A DNA stretch of 64,000 bases, taken from contig BSBM01000647.1 of assembly GCA_027924585.1 (NCBI GenBank), forward strand, positions 51,001-115,000. Direction: 5' to 3'. This DNA comes from Larix kaempferi. Lineage: Eukaryota > Streptophyta > Pinopsida > Pinales > Pinaceae. Within the stretch, counting starts at the first letter, position 1. The number at the start of each line of letters is the position of its first letter. Both the position numbers and the translations under genes were made by a program. Below are positions 61,759 to 64,000 of the stretch, in pieces. The notes under the pieces were generated by a model. The model had not been told where the DNA came from. It saw only the letters and a list, made by a program, of their open reading frames with translations, and ran no database searches.

Positions 61759-62754
61759 CTCCCCCGGTTGGTTATTCTTCCAACCATATGCAGGGTCTTC
61801 TAATGTCTCCTACATTGTAGGCTTATATTACTTTCCCATCATGTTGAAGACTGCCTCAGTCACTTTGTGTCGTGCTTACTGTTCAACGATACAGCCTGTG
61901 TCGGCCATTCTACAGTTTATCTTGACCTCAGCTCTTGGCCATCCTAGTGTCAATCTTGTTACTTGTCCTATTCCACATCAACTCATAAAATTTGAGTGTT
62001 CCTCGCGTTGGATGATGGAGGATTCCTTAAGGCCTCCCTTCCAGTGGACTTCTTCCCATCGACATCAACTCATTTTGCTCTGGGAATGAAGTTTAAAGTT
62101 TCGGTTAGTACATTGGGGATTGCAGTCACCAATGGAAATTTCCCTCGATGTTGAATTATAAGAATACATCAATGTCTCTTATTTGATAGGTTCCTCAAGT
62201 GTTCGAATTCAAGTCCTCTTATTCACACTTGTTGGATCGTACTAGGTACCTTGGGCCCCATTATCATTATCGGTGGAATCCCTCGCATTTTTTAATGGTA
62301 TACATCAATGACCGGTAATCAAATGATTCCCCCCATGTTTGACTTTCAGCTCATTTATTCACATGGTTAGGGTTTGTACCTTTGGGTTGTTTGGATGAAT
62401 ACCTTGGGATTTTGATAGCATTACCTCATTATGTTATCACCCAAGCTTCACAAGACTGAGCCTCACTCATTTTCGCTCTCCATGAGACATAGATACAATT
62501 TGTTGTTATGGCTATGATCTCTCAGTTTGACATGAATCCACGCTTGTATTTCAGTGGCCATGCTATATATACATCTCCTAGTTATGTATTGTAGATCATG
62601 TTATATCATGCTACACATCTATATGATGTCAAGATTGTGATTGCTCGCTGACCTTGATCGTTATTTCAGGTACTTTTGTGACTTGGTTCTGTGGTTTCTT
62701 GCTCCTCTGCTGACTTGGAATTATAATGTATTTCGACCATCGTTTCCCTTTGAC
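61759..62754 (+). other. T2 3' non-coding region, continued
   Basis: Aligns by eye, inverted, with T1 4063-5150 (for example CTGTGTCGGCCATTCT near 61890 and AGCTCATTTATTCACATGG near 62348). The reading at 61841-62089 is not kept in T1 and is not called. Confidence 0.65.
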
Positions 62755-62774
62755 CTCACACATTAGGGGGCATT
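62755..62774 (+). other. T2 polypurine tract
   Basis: ACATTAGGGGGCAT directly before the LTR, same as in T1. Confidence 0.78.
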
Positions 62775-63759
62775 TTTTATAGGTCAAATATGCACTTCTC
62801 CGTCCATGATCATATTAAGCTGTCGATCACACAAAAGGACAACTTGGATTGAAGAGCTAGATTAACCTAGGTGATGTATGGACTAGACTTACTCCTCTGC
62901 AACTGGCAAAACCCTGTTTTTACCTTCATTTTGACATGTGCGCTACTCTATAGGAATCAAAGGGGTGCACACCTCCAGTATGCCCTACTCTATAGGCATA
63001 AGAGGGGTGCACACCAGCTTTACCTCTTACATAGTAGCACACACCTCAAAAATTCTTGCAAACGTTGGTTGTAAAGCACTGAAGTTGCATATTGTGTGCT
63101 ACTCTACTATGAAAAAGTTGCGCACATCTTCAGATAAAACCAAAAAAATATTAATTTGATGAATTGGGATTAGTTGAAGTTGGCTTGCAACTTCCCCAAC
63201 TTCCGAATCAAACTGCCTACCTTGTCCCATAAATACAAGGGGATAGAGGAGAGAGGGGAGGAGAAACTATGCATTAAGGGTTGTTATGTTGGAGGAAATC
63301 CAAAGTTAGTGTGAAGAGCAGGATCCCAGGATCCAGTTGCACAAGCACTCTGAATGATCAGGTATAATTGTACTGATTATTTACTTTTGACAATAAAGGT
63401 TGAACTACCCTTTCCGTCCTAATAAAATGTCTAATGGATTTCATATTTCGTTGGATTAAATGCTTAATTGTATTTGATGTCTAAATTGCATTTCAATTTC
63501 ATCATTGTTATATCAGTCAAGATACGCTGAGGAAGGTATCTTTTGTATTGCAGGTTCGTCAAACGGAAGATGAAGTGGAGGATCGATCGAAGGAGCAAGC
63601 GAAAGCTAGGATCGAACATCGCTAATAAGGTGTGTCTTCAAGAACCTTGATCTCTTTCCTTTTATAGAAGCTTATGCTATATGATCAATGTATTTACCTG
63701 TCACCCCAGAAGTTGGTAGTGTCCCTCTCCTTGCTATAGGGTATAAATACCGAACAACA
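62775..63759 (+). repeat. T2 3' LTR
   Basis: About 985 bp, a diverged relative of the T1 LTR. The start is aligned to T1 TGTTATAG (here TTTTATAG, so the TG is lost). The end AACAACA is fixed by alignment of GAAGTTGGTAGT and CTATAGG with T1. A CATAAATACAAGG TATA-like box lies near 63231. No TSD partner can be shown because the 5' end is gone. Confidence 0.75.
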
Positions 63760-64000
63760 ATGGTGTTGATGATGATGAAGATGAATATGAATATGATGAT
63801 GAGGATGAGGATGATGTGATGCATATTCGTCATCATCTTCATCATTAACATCATCATCATCTCCATTAGTCATCATCATCATCATTATCATCACCATCTT
63901 CATCATCATCATCATCATCATCATCATCTTCGTCATAATAATCATTATGATGATGATGAAGATCATGATGATGATGAAGATGGTGATGATGATGATGTTG
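63760..64000. repeat. GAT/ATC trinucleotide microsatellite with strand switches
   Basis: GATGAT-rich DNA to about 63820, then CATCATC-rich to about 63930, then GATGATG again to the window end. The switches make it self-complementary. Long D/M/H/I-rich readings here are artefacts. Confidence 0.92.

Larger units (their letters stand above)
52813..63759 (+). mobile_element. T2: 5'-truncated Tat/Ogre-like element of the T1 family
   Basis: Plus-strand copy that keeps the end of gag-protease, the long 3' non-coding region, the polypurine tract and the 3' LTR. It aligns with T1 13741-14130 and 2996-6416 (inverted). The 5' LTR, leader and most of gag-protease are missing, so the left limit is a breakpoint. 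C2 is inserted in its 3' non-coding region. Confidence 0.8.

Noticed and set aside
63672-63966. M/D/H/I-rich readings at the window end
   Set aside because: They translate the GAT/ATC microsatellite.

Overview
The window reads as intergenic DNA from a large, repeat-rich plant nuclear genome. It has no convincing intact host gene, rRNA, tRNA gene or CRISPR array. What it holds is LTR retrotransposons of the Ty1/copia and Ty3/gypsy superfamilies, most of them broken by stops and frameshifts. Primer sites of the plant type (TGGTATCAGAGC), copia gag-pol proteins and Tat/Ogre-like gag proteins support a seed plant. A gymnosperm such as a conifer is my best guess from the protein style, but this is recognition only and not proven.

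Positions 1-49 kb are a nest of LTR elements up to five levels deep, and every inserted element is bounded by its own 5-bp target duplication. T0, a minus-strand Ty3/gypsy element with an extra ORF upstream of gag, is the host (1-2990 and 45079 to about 49 kb). T1, a minus-strand Tat/Ogre-like element (2996-45073, TSD gagtg), sits in T0. T1 carries two insertions. One is C1, a plus-strand copia element (6422-13753, TSD gaagg). The other is M, a plus-strand large-LTR element with no recognisable genes (16168-40850, TSD cgagg). The 3' LTR of M is split by C4, a minus-strand copia element (26678-40128, TSD gtttt). The gag of C4 is split by C3, a plus-strand copia element (31308-39013, TSD ctcag). 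Nesting order gives relative age: T0 is oldest, then T1, M, C4 and C3. C3 has nearly identical LTRs.

From about 49 to 52 kb there is non-coding DNA with two families of degenerate repeats, one of them made of short hairpins. A minus-strand protein-like stretch of unknown family lies at 52.2-52.8 kb. From about 52.8 kb to 63759 lies T2, a 5'-truncated plus-strand relative of T1, split by C2 (54415-61753, minus strand, TSD gtcta). C2 is a deletion derivative of the C1 family. The window ends in a GAT/ATC microsatellite.

Three points stand out. T1 and T2 share a gag-protease gene that ends at the same place just before reverse transcriptase, which suggests a non-autonomous lineage. All copia elements of the C1/C2/C3 type carry long, mutually different tandem arrays between pol and the 3' LTR. 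The 5' end of M carries a partial inverted LTR with its own primer site, a fold-back rearrangement.
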